From: Candidatus Saccharimonadota bacterium
Lineage (GTDB): Bacteria; Patescibacteriota; Saccharimonadia; Saccharimonadales; Saccharimonadaceae
NCBI GenBank assembly: GCA_002726935.1
Contig: PBTC01000030.1
Coordinates: forward strand, 1-56,086
Direction: 5' to 3'
Length of the DNA: 56,086 nucleotides
The notes beneath the pieces were generated by a model that worked only from the letters and a program-made list of their open reading frames with translations, was not told the origin of the DNA and did no database searches. Within the stretch, counting starts at the first letter, position 1; the number at the start of each line of letters is the position of its first letter. Shown here piece by piece: positions 9,328 to 15,521 of this stretch. The position numbers and the translations under genes are program-made.

Positions 9328-9950
9328 TACAACTGCTCCTCGAGCCGATCGGCGCTATCAATATAATACTGACGCGTTCCCAACTCGTCTTCTTCACCCA
9401 TCGCTTCAGCGGCGAGTCTGTAGTAACGAGCTGCCTCGACAAGTTCGCCCTGGACTTCGTATAGCGCCGCTAGCATTGAAGCCACCGGAACAACGGGCCC
9501 TGCAATCGCTTCAGCTGCCTTGGCTGCGTCGATAGCCCCCTGAACGTCACCCTCAGACACCAATAGTTCGGCCTTTCGTATGTATAGCGCAACCTTTTCG
9601 TCCTCGTCAGTATTCTGCTCGATTGCCTTATCGTAAATAGCCACCGCTTCTTCGGTGTTCCCATTCGCCTGCGCCGTTGCGGCATCCGCGGTCACGGTCG
9701 GGTCGAGCGTATCCCCTGCTTGCTTGCGCGCCTTTTCTTGCTCCGGGGTCAACTCGGTATTCTCTTCGACTGGACGCTCTTCAATACCGTCGTCGCTCGT
9801 ATTCGATTGAGTCGCTTGCTGCGATTGCCAGACGGAGTAAGCGGTCACCCCACCAGCAAGCAGGAGCGCGACAATAATACCAATAATAATCCACGCCTTG
9901 CGTGACAAACGCCGAGATGGCCGCTGAAACTGCTTTTTCATCTTTTGCAT
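9327..9950 (-). CDS. Membrane-anchored TPR-like protein
   Basis: A 207-residue protein. A basic N-terminus (QRPSRRLSRK) and a membrane helix (about 20-42) are followed by an acidic linker and a helical region from about 85 on, with TPR-like spacing (EEAVAIYDKAIEQN; AALYEVQGELVEAARYYRLA). TPR domains mediate protein contacts. This is the first gene of the T4P operon, with AGAAGG seven bases before the start. It may be a scaffold for pilus assembly, roughly like PilF/PilW, but its topology is of an anchored extracytoplasmic protein. Confidence 0.8.
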   Translation of the reverse strand: MQKMKKQFQRPSRRLSRKAWIIIGIIVALLLAGGVTAYSVWQSQQATQSNTSDDGIEERPVEENTELTPEQEKARKQAGDTLDPTVTADAATAQANGNTEEAVAIYDKAIEQNTDEDEKVALYIRKAELLVSEGDVQGAIDAAKAAEAIAGPVVPVASMLAALYEVQGELVEAARYYRLAAEAMGEEDELGTRQYYIDSADRLEEQL

Positions 9951-10002
9951 GCAATAACCTTCTGCCGTTAAGCATAATCGAATTATCGCTCCTTGTCCAC
10001 TG

Positions 10003-10031
10003 TTGACCGATGGTGGTGGCGAATTTATATT
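10003..10031 (+). promoter_or_regulatory. Promoter of ychF
   Basis: TTGACC (10003-10008) and TATATT (10026-10031) are 17 bases apart. Predicted transcription start is near 10038, giving a leader of about 15 bases that carries GGGAG. A TATAAT also lies at 10040-10045 but has no -35 at proper spacing. Confidence 0.65.
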
Positions 10032-10052
10032 ACCCCTGTTATAATAGGGAGA

Positions 10053-11135
10053 ATGAGCTTATCTATTGGTATCGTCGGCCTTCCGAATGTCGGCAAATCT
10101 ACGTTGTTTAATGCACTGACAGACAATAACATCCTGGCAGCAAACTATCCTTTTGCTACCATCGAGCCAAATACCGGCATTATTGCCGTACCTGATGCGC
10201 GCCTACAGGTGCTACAAAAAATGTATTCAGCCAGTAAAGTTATCCCGGCCACCGTTACCTTTGTAGATATCGCCGGCCTCGTCGCTGGCGCCAGCAAGGG
10301 TGAAGGTCTTGGTAACAAATTCCTTGCCAATATCAGGGAATGTGACGCGATTGTTCATGTGGTCCGAGCTTTCGAGAATCCCGACGTGACGCATGTTGAT
10401 AATCACGTCGACCCCAAAAAAGATATCGAAACCATTAACACCGAGTTAATTCTTGCCGACCTGCAGAGCATTGACCGTCACTTACCGAAACTGCAAAAGG
10501 AAGCTAAAGCGAATCCATCCGTGCGCCAAGAAATTGCGACCCTCGAACAACTCAAAGAGCGCCTCGAGCAAGGGACGCTCGCCTCTTCAATAACGGACTT
10601 GGATACGAACGTTATTCAAGGGCTCCAACTACTCAGCACTAAGCCCGTCATTTATGTGTTCAATGTTGATGAAGTAACGCTCGGAGACGAGGCAAGGATG
10701 GCTCACCTCTCGGAGCTCGTTGCACCTGCGCAGTGCACCTTCATCTGCGCAAAGATCGAGGAAGAGCTCCGTGGACTTGCCGACGAAGACGCCGCCGAGC
10801 TTCTGGATGCATATGGCGTCACCGAGTCTGGACTATCGCAGCTGGCACGGGTCGCCTACCAAACACTCGGCCTCCAAAGCTACCTAACGGCCGGACCAAA
10901 AGAAGTGCGCGCCTGGACTATCCGGCAAGGCGCAACCGCGCCGCAAGCGGCCGGTGTGATCCATACGGATTTCGAGAAAGGCTTTATTGCTGCTTCAATC
11001 GTCGACTACGACGACCTGATTACCGCTGGAAGCGAAACAGCAGCCAAGGCTGCCGGAAAACTTCGCACCGAAGGTCGCGACTACGTAATGCGACCTGGTG
11101 ATGTGGTCGAATTTCGCTTTAACGTCAGTAAATAA
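10053..11135 (+). CDS. ychF: Redox-regulated ATPase/GTPase YchF (Ola1 family)
   Basis: A 360-residue TRAFAC P-loop NTPase, close to the usual 363. G1 is GLPNVGKST (residues 7-15), G3 DIAGLVAGAS, and the C-terminal TGS domain ends in MRPGDVVEFRFNV. YchF associates with ribosomes and hydrolyses ATP. An in-frame TTG at 9993 was rejected because it lies upstream of the promoter; the ATG at 10053 fits the family start (MSLSIGIVGLPN). Its last 55 bases overlap tlyA on the other strand. Confidence 0.97.
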   Translation: MSLSIGIVGLPNVGKSTLFNALTDNNILAANYPFATIEPNTGIIAVPDARLQVLQKMYSASKVIPATVTFVDIAGLVAGASKGEGLGNKFLANIRECDAIVHVVRAFENPDVTHVDNHVDPKKDIETINTELILADLQSIDRHLPKLQKEAKANPSVRQEIATLEQLKERLEQGTLASSITDLDTNVIQGLQLLSTKPVIYVFNVDEVTLGDEARMAHLSELVAPAQCTFICAKIEEELRGLADEDAAELLDAYGVTESGLSQLARVAYQTLGLQSYLTAGPKEVRAWTIRQGATAPQAAGVIHTDFEKGFIAASIVDYDDLITAGSETAAKAAGKLRTEGRDYVMRPGDVVEFRFNVSK

Positions 11136-11833
11136 AACCGCTCCTTGTTTCCCTTTGACCCAGCGACATCACTATCTCGCTTGTCTACGATCGTGAACAA
11201 TTCTTTTGCCCATACTTCAAAGTCTCTTAGGATCTGTCGGCGAACACTGTCATTCTTGATTACCCCTTTATTTACCTGATGTCGCCCTGCTTCAAACTGT
11301 GGCTTCACCATTGCCGCAACCATGGTGTTTGGCCCAATGACTCGCTCGGCAAGATGTGGCAAAATTTCGCGCAGGCTAATGAATGAAACGTCAATGACGA
11401 CAACATCAGGGACTACTTCGGGAATAAATTCACGAATATCCGTCTTCTCATGCAGCTCTATGCGAGGATTGTCTCTGAGCGACGGATGCAATTGGTCGGT
11501 GCCGACGTCCACAGCATAGACCTTTTCAGCCCCATGCTGCAGCGCATAGTCAGTAAAGCCCCCCGTACTACTCCCGACGTCCAGAACGACGCTTCCTTGA
11601 AAATCAAGCTGCAACAAAGCAGCGACGCTAGCAAGCTTGAGACCCGCTCGACTCACGTATTGCTCCGAAGCAGCAAGCGCAATCTCTGCCGATGGGCTCA
11701 CGTAGTAGCCGGGTTTCGTCACCTTCTTTGCATCAACAGTGACTTTGCCTAATCGAATGTAGCTCTCTGCCTGAGAGCGGCTCTCCACGAGTCCTCGTTG
11801 CGCTAGTTCGATATCAAGTCGTCGCTTTGTCAT
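11081..11833 (-). CDS. tlyA: TlyA-type rRNA 2'-O-ribose methyltransferase (S4 + FtsJ domains)
   Basis: A 250-residue TlyA/hemolysin A family protein. The S4 RNA-binding domain occupies about residues 1-60 (RRLDIELAQRGLVESRSQA), and an FtsJ-like Rossmann methyltransferase follows with the SAM motif VLDVGSSTGGFTDYAL (near 84-100). The K-D-K-E tetrad can be traced (K69 or nearby, VVIDVSF, MVKPQFE, KGNKERF). Members methylate 16S/23S rRNA and can set capreomycin sensitivity. The gene converges on ychF and overlaps it by 55 bases, so both C-termini are double-coded. Confidence 0.93.
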   Translation of the reverse strand: MTKRRLDIELAQRGLVESRSQAESYIRLGKVTVDAKKVTKPGYYVSPSAEIALAASEQYVSRAGLKLASVAALLQLDFQGSVVLDVGSSTGGFTDYALQHGAEKVYAVDVGTDQLHPSLRDNPRIELHEKTDIREFIPEVVPDVVVIDVSFISLREILPHLAERVIGPNTMVAAMVKPQFEAGRHQVNKGVIKNDSVRRQILRDFEVWAKELFTIVDKRDSDVAGSKGNKERFYLLTLKRNSTTSPGRIT

Positions 11834-11854
11834 CTTCTTGCCCGCTCGTTCGCT

Positions 11855-11882
11855 AAAAACGGCTCAGTCACTGCTGAGCCGC
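11855..11882 (-). terminator. Intrinsic terminator of the rpsF-ssb-rpsR-efp operon
   Basis: On the minus strand a GC-rich stem (GCGGCTCAG / CTGAGCCG arms) is followed directly by TTTTT. It sits six bases after the efp stop. Confidence 0.85.
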
Positions 11883-11887
11883 TTGCG

Positions 11888-12457
11888 TTAGTCTTTCTTT
11901 CGTTCCCGGTATTCACCTGTCGACGTATCGACCGAAATAATGTCACCGATCTTGATAAAGGCAGGCACCTTCGCGACAAGTCCCGTCTCGAGTGTGGCGT
12001 CTTTCAAGACGCTACTGGTGGTGTCACCCTTTACAACGTCCTCGGTGTAGGTTACCTCTAAATAGACATTTTTCGGCAGTTCAACGGTGATGACCCTTCC
12101 ATCAAAGAACTGGAGGTTAAGCGACTCGCCTTCTTTCAGGTAGCCAGCGTTATCGTCAACAATATCTGACGACAACTCGAACTGCTCAAACGTGTTCGGA
12201 TCCATGAAAAAGAATGTGCTGCCGTCGTTATATAAGTACTGCACGTTCTGATTAGTAACCTCGGCAGAGTCGATGCGCTCCTGGCCTTTAAAGGTCTTCG
12301 GGATCACACCGCCATCAATCAGATTCTTTAGGCGCACGTTGACAATACTGCCACCACGGCCCATAACCTTTTGGCTATACTCAACGACCCTAAAAGGCTT
12401 GCCGTCCAATTGAACGACAACACCTTTTTTCAGATCAGTTGGCTGATAGGACGCCAC
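11888..12457 (-). CDS. efp: Translation elongation factor P
   Basis: A 189-residue EF-P with three beta-barrel domains (KOW-like 1-65, OB domains 66-130 and 131-189; the C-terminal signature ISVDTSTGEYRERKKD is clear). EF-P relieves ribosome stalling at polyproline. At the tip of domain I the loop reads VMGRGGS with Arg at residue 34, where most bacteria have a modified Lys (PGKGG). An Arg tip is known from the EarP/rhamnose type of EF-P. Polyproline stretches are common in this window's membrane proteins, so the factor is likely needed. Start is GTG. Confidence 0.96.
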   Translation of the reverse strand: MASYQPTDLKKGVVVQLDGKPFRVVEYSQKVMGRGGSIVNVRLKNLIDGGVIPKTFKGQERIDSAEVTNQNVQYLYNDGSTFFFMDPNTFEQFELSSDIVDDNAGYLKEGESLNLQFFDGRVITVELPKNVYLEVTYTEDVVKGDTTSSVLKDATLETGLVAKVPAFIKIGDIISVDTSTGEYRERKKD

Positions 12458-12463
12458 GAAAGT

Positions 12464-12664
12464 CTATCCCTGAGCCACAAATGGCAATAACGCAAGGTGA
12501 CGGGCACGCTTGATAGCAACGGCAAGCTGTCGTTGCTGCTTCGCGCTGAGACCAGTCTTTCCAACCGGTTCAATTTGTCCGTAAATGTTCACGAAACGCT
12601 GCAGAGTTTTGACATCCTTATAGTCAAAATATGCTGGAACGTCTTTCTTCATTCGTTTTGGCAT
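12464..12664 (-). CDS. rpsR: 30S ribosomal protein S18
   Basis: A 66-residue S18. The conserved [17 protein letters not shown] and the signature [19 protein letters not shown] are present, and the protein ends soon after LALLPFV. It binds S6 in the platform of the small subunit. AAAGGAGA precedes the ATG. It lies in the classical rpsF-ssb-rpsR order. Confidence 0.97.
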   Translation of the reverse strand: MPKRMKKDVPAYFDYKDVKTLQRFVNIYGQIEPVGKTGLSAKQQRQLAVAIKRARHLALLPFVAQG

Positions 12665-12705
12665 GCTTCTGTTCTCCTTTTGAGCATAATACTAGTCAAC
12701 GGTGA

Positions 12706-13143
12706 CTAGAATGGAATTTCACTTAAATCGATAGGCTTGTCGTCGATGTCTTCAATCACGACATCATCAGACTTGCGGTTGCTGTTACCGCTCTGGCGTG
12801 GGGCGCTGTCGCCACCGTCACCATTTGGACCATCAAGGAAGGTGACGTCAGTCGCTGTCACTTCTACACGTGATCGCTTCTTTCCCGTCTCCTTATCGTC
12901 CCAGCTATCTTGTCGCAAGCGACCCTGTACAAGAACACGTCGGCCCTTGCCAAGATACTGCATCACGAGGTCACCGAGCTTCTCCCACGCTGTCACGTCG
13001 AAAAAGTCAGCGGCGTCTTCCTGTCCACCTCGGTCAACCGCAATACTAAAGCTTGCGATCGTCTTACCGGTAGTAGTTGTGCGCTGCTCTGGGTCGCGTG
13101 TCAGGCGTCCCATCAAAATTACTTGGTTAATACTGCGAGCCAT
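12706..13143 (-). CDS. ssb: Single-stranded DNA-binding protein
   Basis: A 145-residue SSB. The OB fold covers about 1-108 (INQVILMGRLTRDPEQR; FFDVTAWEKLGDLV). A Gly/Asn/Ser-rich linker leads to the acidic tip DLSEIPF, which recruits replication and repair proteins. It is coupled to rpsF with a six-base gap. Length is a little short for the family (about 160-180). Confidence 0.97.
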   Translation of the reverse strand: MARSINQVILMGRLTRDPEQRTTTTGKTIASFSIAVDRGGQEDAADFFDVTAWEKLGDLVMQYLGKGRRVLVQGRLRQDSWDDKETGKKRSRVEVTATDVTFLDGPNGDGGDSAPRQSGNSNRKSDDVVIEDIDDKPIDLSEIPF

Positions 13144-13149
13144 ATTCCC

Positions 13150-13491
13150 CTACTCCTCTTCTTTTTTGTCAGCACTTGCTGCTTGCTCGGCCAATGCCTT
13201 GCGCGCCTTCAAGTCTGCTTTGACCAACAGGTAACGCAGTACCTCGTCGGTGATGTTGAAGGTATTAGAAATCTTCAACGGTGCCTCTGCTGGCAGTTCA
13301 AGGTCCATGTAGACATATACCGCAAAATCTTCACGGTTGATTGGGTATGCAAGCTTTTTCTTGCCCCAGTTGTCTTCACGAACGACGGTACCACCAGCGT
13401 TCTTAATGATGTCGCGCACCTTGTTCAGTGGCGCGTCCAGATCTGCTTCGAGGTCTGGATGAATCAGAACGGTGAGTTCGTATTCTTTCAC
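13150..13491 (-). CDS. rpsF: 30S ribosomal protein S6
   Basis: A 113-residue S6: YELTVLIHPDLEAD at the N-terminus, NWGKKKLAYPI, and a charged C-terminal tail. It pairs with S18 in the 30S platform. The start is GTG, with AAAGGAG about six bases upstream. First gene of its operon, behind a strong promoter and a leader with two hairpins. Confidence 0.97.
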   Translation of the reverse strand: MKEYELTVLIHPDLEADLDAPLNKVRDIIKNAGGTVVREDNWGKKKLAYPINREDFAVYVYMDLELPAEAPLKISNTFNITDEVLRYLLVKADLKARKALAEQAASADKKEEE

Positions 13492-13508
13492 TAGTCTCTC
13501 CTTTTGGA

Positions 13509-13546
13509 ATCCGAGTGAATCGGATGCTGATGCTTATGACATCAGC
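13509..13546 (-). promoter_or_regulatory. Twin-hairpin leader of the rpsF operon
   Basis: Two perfect hairpins lie side by side in the 5' leader: 13526-13546 (seven-base arms GCTGATG/CATCAGC) and 13509-13525 (six-base arms ATCCGA/TCGGAT). They sit between the promoter and the Shine-Dalgarno site. Several bacteria regulate rpsF by binding of the S6:S18 complex to a leader RNA with a CCG box; a CCG is present here in the second arm, but the match to that motif is not established. Confidence 0.55.
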
Positions 13547-13565
13547 TTGAGTTAATAACACCTTA

Positions 13566-13594
13566 ATTATACCCTAACTTCTCTGTTATAGCAA
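13566..13594 (-). promoter_or_regulatory. Promoter of rpsF-ssb-rpsR-efp
   Basis: TTGCTA (13589-13594) and a perfect TATAAT (13566-13571), spaced by 17 bases on the minus strand. Predicted start near 13559, leaving a leader of about 68 bases. Confidence 0.8.
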
Positions 13595-13648
13595 CCTTCC
13601 CCCCTTGCCCTCATACTACAGCAGCTGTCTTATATCATCATGAAAATG

Positions 13649-14110
13649 CTAATTCAAACTATAGATGCGGACCATCGCTGCAGGATCGCTCTCTTTGCGA
13701 TAGCTGAACTGGTAGGAAACGCATTGTTCGGTCGCATCAACCGAGCCGGTGCAGTCACCGGCAGGGGCACCCGTCGGACGGCGAGCGACGTAACAGTACT
13801 GATTGACGCTTGCAGACCAGCAATACCCCACCGCTCCGCCACTCGGCGAACGATAAATACCGTCTTCAATTTGTAGTGTCTGCGTTCGAAAGGTCGTATC
13901 ACTCATCTGTGCACTATTAGGATAGTATCCAGTCTTTGCATAAAAAATTTCCAGCTTTTTCTGAAGCGCATTCATATCAGACACCCGTTCGGCATCTCGG
14001 GCACTTGCCTGTATACCGTTGTACGCAACAATTGTAATAGCCGCTAAGATGGCGATCACGACGATCACAATCAGCAGTTCGACGATAGTGAAACCTCGAT
14101 GCGCACTCAC
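13649..14110 (-). CDS. Type IV prepilin-like protein (third of a three-gene operon)
   Basis: A 153-residue prepilin. The signature is RG|FTIVELL followed by the hydrophobic IVIVVIAILA core and AYNGIQASARDAERVSDM. The head is short with four cysteines (CW, CY, C and C) that may pair. Start is GTG with AGGAGG nine bases upstream, overlapping the end of the preceding gene. Its N-terminal coding block is nearly identical to that of the preceding gene (see repeats). Confidence 0.9.
   Translation of the reverse strand: MSAHRGFTIVELLIVIVVIAILAAITIVAYNGIQASARDAERVSDMNALQKKLEIFYAKTGYYPNSAQMSDTTFRTQTLQIEDGIYRSPSGGAVGYCWSASVNQYCYVARRPTGAPAGDCTGSVDATEQCVSYQFSYRKESDPAAMVRIYSLN
14016..14095. repeat. 80-base direct repeat, copy A (prepilin N-terminal block)
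   Basis: This block matches 14775-14854 at all but one of 80 positions (a G/A difference in the middle). It encodes the prepilin cleavage site and membrane helix. The third prepilin of the operon (near 15373-15455) has the same protein motif but clearly more base differences, so the match is more than protein conservation. Confidence 0.9.
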
Positions 14111-14113
14111 CCG

Positions 14114-14875
14114 TTACGGCCTCCTGAATACGCTCGAAGGCACCGAGACACGTGCTTGGCCGGGATACTCCCACTCAAATATCGTATACGCGTTACCGCC
14201 GTTTTCGGCACCTGTATAAATCACGTCAACAGAGCGATTGGCGACCAAGTTAACAGTCACGCTACTTGTTCTTGTGTTGGTATACGGAAGGACTTCGACG
14301 CCATCAATAAAGACCTGCGAAAAGTCGTCAGTCGTAATCGTAAAAGTATAGCTACCAGTCACTGGCGGCACAATTCTTGCCCTATAGGTAACGGTAAAAT
14401 TATCTGCCGGAATACGCGGATCAGGGCTTCCACCTCCCCAGTTGTTGTCAAAGTCGCCTTCAGCTCGCGTGAAGACTGGCGTCGCCCCCGCTGGACGCGA
14501 ATTGTAGTAAGAGGCGAGAACCTGCCCACACTGCCCTTCAACCATCTCTGATCCGGTCTGGATAGAATAGGTCGAGTCACCCGTCTGCGCCCACACGCAG
14601 GCACGCTCGCCGCCGTCAATCTGGCTATAACCGTAAGTTGCACTTCCGTTCGAGATGCCAGCAGCAGACAACGACGCCGGATAAGAGCCATCAAGAAGCT
14701 TTTGTGCCTCCACTTTCTTAAACGCCTGCTGCACAGACGACTGCGCGGCTGACGCATTTGCGCTGCTCCGAATCCCGTTGTACGCAACAATTGTAATAGC
14801 CGCTAAGATGGCGATCACGACAATCACAATCAGCAGTTCGACGATAGTGAAACCCTTGCTAGTTCGGATAGACAT
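14114..14875 (-). CDS. Prepilin with a C-terminal PA14-like domain
   Basis: A 253-residue protein. Prepilin signature SKG|FTIVELL and hydrophobic core at the N-terminus; a linker follows, then a domain of about 115 residues (near 138-250) resembling PA14: VTYRARIVPPVTGSYTFTI, DDFSQVFIDGVEVLP and a closing FEWEYPGQ. PA14 domains bind carbohydrates in adhesins and glycosidases. This suggests a minor pilin carrying a sugar-binding head. Start overlaps the previous gene by 17 bases; GGAAGG lies before the ATG. Confidence 0.88.
   Translation of the reverse strand: MSIRTSKGFTIVELLIVIVVIAILAAITIVAYNGIRSSANASAAQSSVQQAFKKVEAQKLLDGSYPASLSAAGISNGSATYGYSQIDGGERACVWAQTGDSTYSIQTGSEMVEGQCGQVLASYYNSRPAGATPVFTRAEGDFDNNWGGGSPDPRIPADNFTVTYRARIVPPVTGSYTFTITTDDFSQVFIDGVEVLPYTNTRTSSVTVNLVANRSVDVIYTGAENGGNAYTIFEWEYPGQARVSVPSSVFRRP
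14775..14854. repeat. 80-base direct repeat, copy B (prepilin N-terminal block)
   Basis: Partner of 14016-14095, with one mismatch. The two copies lie about 760 bases apart in the same orientation. Recombination between them would delete the downstream half of one gene and fuse heads, giving one hybrid prepilin. Confidence 0.9.
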
Positions 14876-15491
14876 AACAAGCCTTCCCGTACCCAGAGGC
14901 TGGGTCGGTAAACGTTGAGTTGTTACAGCCGACTGAGCCCGTCTGATTTAGCAAACGGTTAAACCTTCCCTGCGCCGCAGATCCGTACACCACCGTAGCC
15001 GTTCCGCTAAATGTGCAGGTGGTGTTCTCGGTGGCACATGCCGTTGGTAGATTCATATACGTCGTGTATGCGCCCGAGACACCTTGCCCTGGGCACGGAA
15101 GGAAAGCATCAATTGAGTCATCGCTGATCACAGTCGAGCCAGACTTTGCATAATACTTTTTACCCGCTTTGGTTTCGGCCGCAAATACGAAATCGGTGCC
15201 GTTTGTGCAGTATGTCAGCACCTTGTAACGACTAAGGTCGGCCTGCGGCACAGCCGAACCTCCGCTCATCACATCTGTTGTCGCATAGCGGCTACTACTA
15301 GAAGTGACGGCAGCGGCCATGACTTTCTTCACATTCTGCGATAACTCTGATTTGACGCTCGATTCCGTTGCCTGATTTTGGATGCCGTTGTACGCCACAA
15401 TCGTAATCGAGGCAAGAATCGCAATGACAACAATGACAATCAAGAGTTCGACAATGGTGAAACCGGTCTTTTTATGTTGCGCCCACTTCAT
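14859..15491 (-). CDS. Type IV prepilin-like protein (first of a three-gene operon)
   Basis: A 210-residue prepilin: KTG|FTIVELL, then the IVIVVIAILA(S) core. The head of about 180 residues contains several cysteines (about six) and Ser/Thr-rich stretches. The ATG at 15491 is chosen over an in-frame GTG at 15509 because an extended -10 box lies between them, making a leaderless start at 15491. The gene is separated from ftsK by 30 bases. Confidence 0.9.
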   Translation of the reverse strand: MKWAQHKKTGFTIVELLIVIVVIAILASITIVAYNGIQNQATESSVKSELSQNVKKVMAAAVTSSSSRYATTDVMSGGSAVPQADLSRYKVLTYCTNGTDFVFAAETKAGKKYYAKSGSTVISDDSIDAFLPCPGQGVSGAYTTYMNLPTACATENTTCTFSGTATVVYGSAAQGRFNRLLNQTGSVGCNNSTFTDPASGYGKACYVYPN

Positions 15492-15499
15492 TAATTTCC

Positions 15500-15508
15500 A
15501 GTGTAGCA
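15500..15508 (-). promoter_or_regulatory. Extended -10 promoter of the prepilin operon
   Basis: TGcTACACT on the minus strand, 8 bases before the ATG at 15491. No convincing -35. Predicts a leaderless or one-base-leader mRNA. Confidence 0.6.
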
Positions 15509-15521
15509 CAAGCGGTATCGG

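Noticed and set aside
8725-9366. 213-codon plus-strand open frame opposite the secreted protein
   Set aside because: Composition is that of a shadow frame and the minus-strand gene has a signal peptide and operon context.
9993-10052. Longer ychF from an upstream TTG
   Set aside because: It starts before the promoter boxes (10003-10031) and adds 20 residues not found in the family.
14016-14854. CRISPR or mobile element for the 80-base repeat
   Set aside because: Only two copies, both in coding frames of prepilins, and no spacer pattern, cas gene or transposase.
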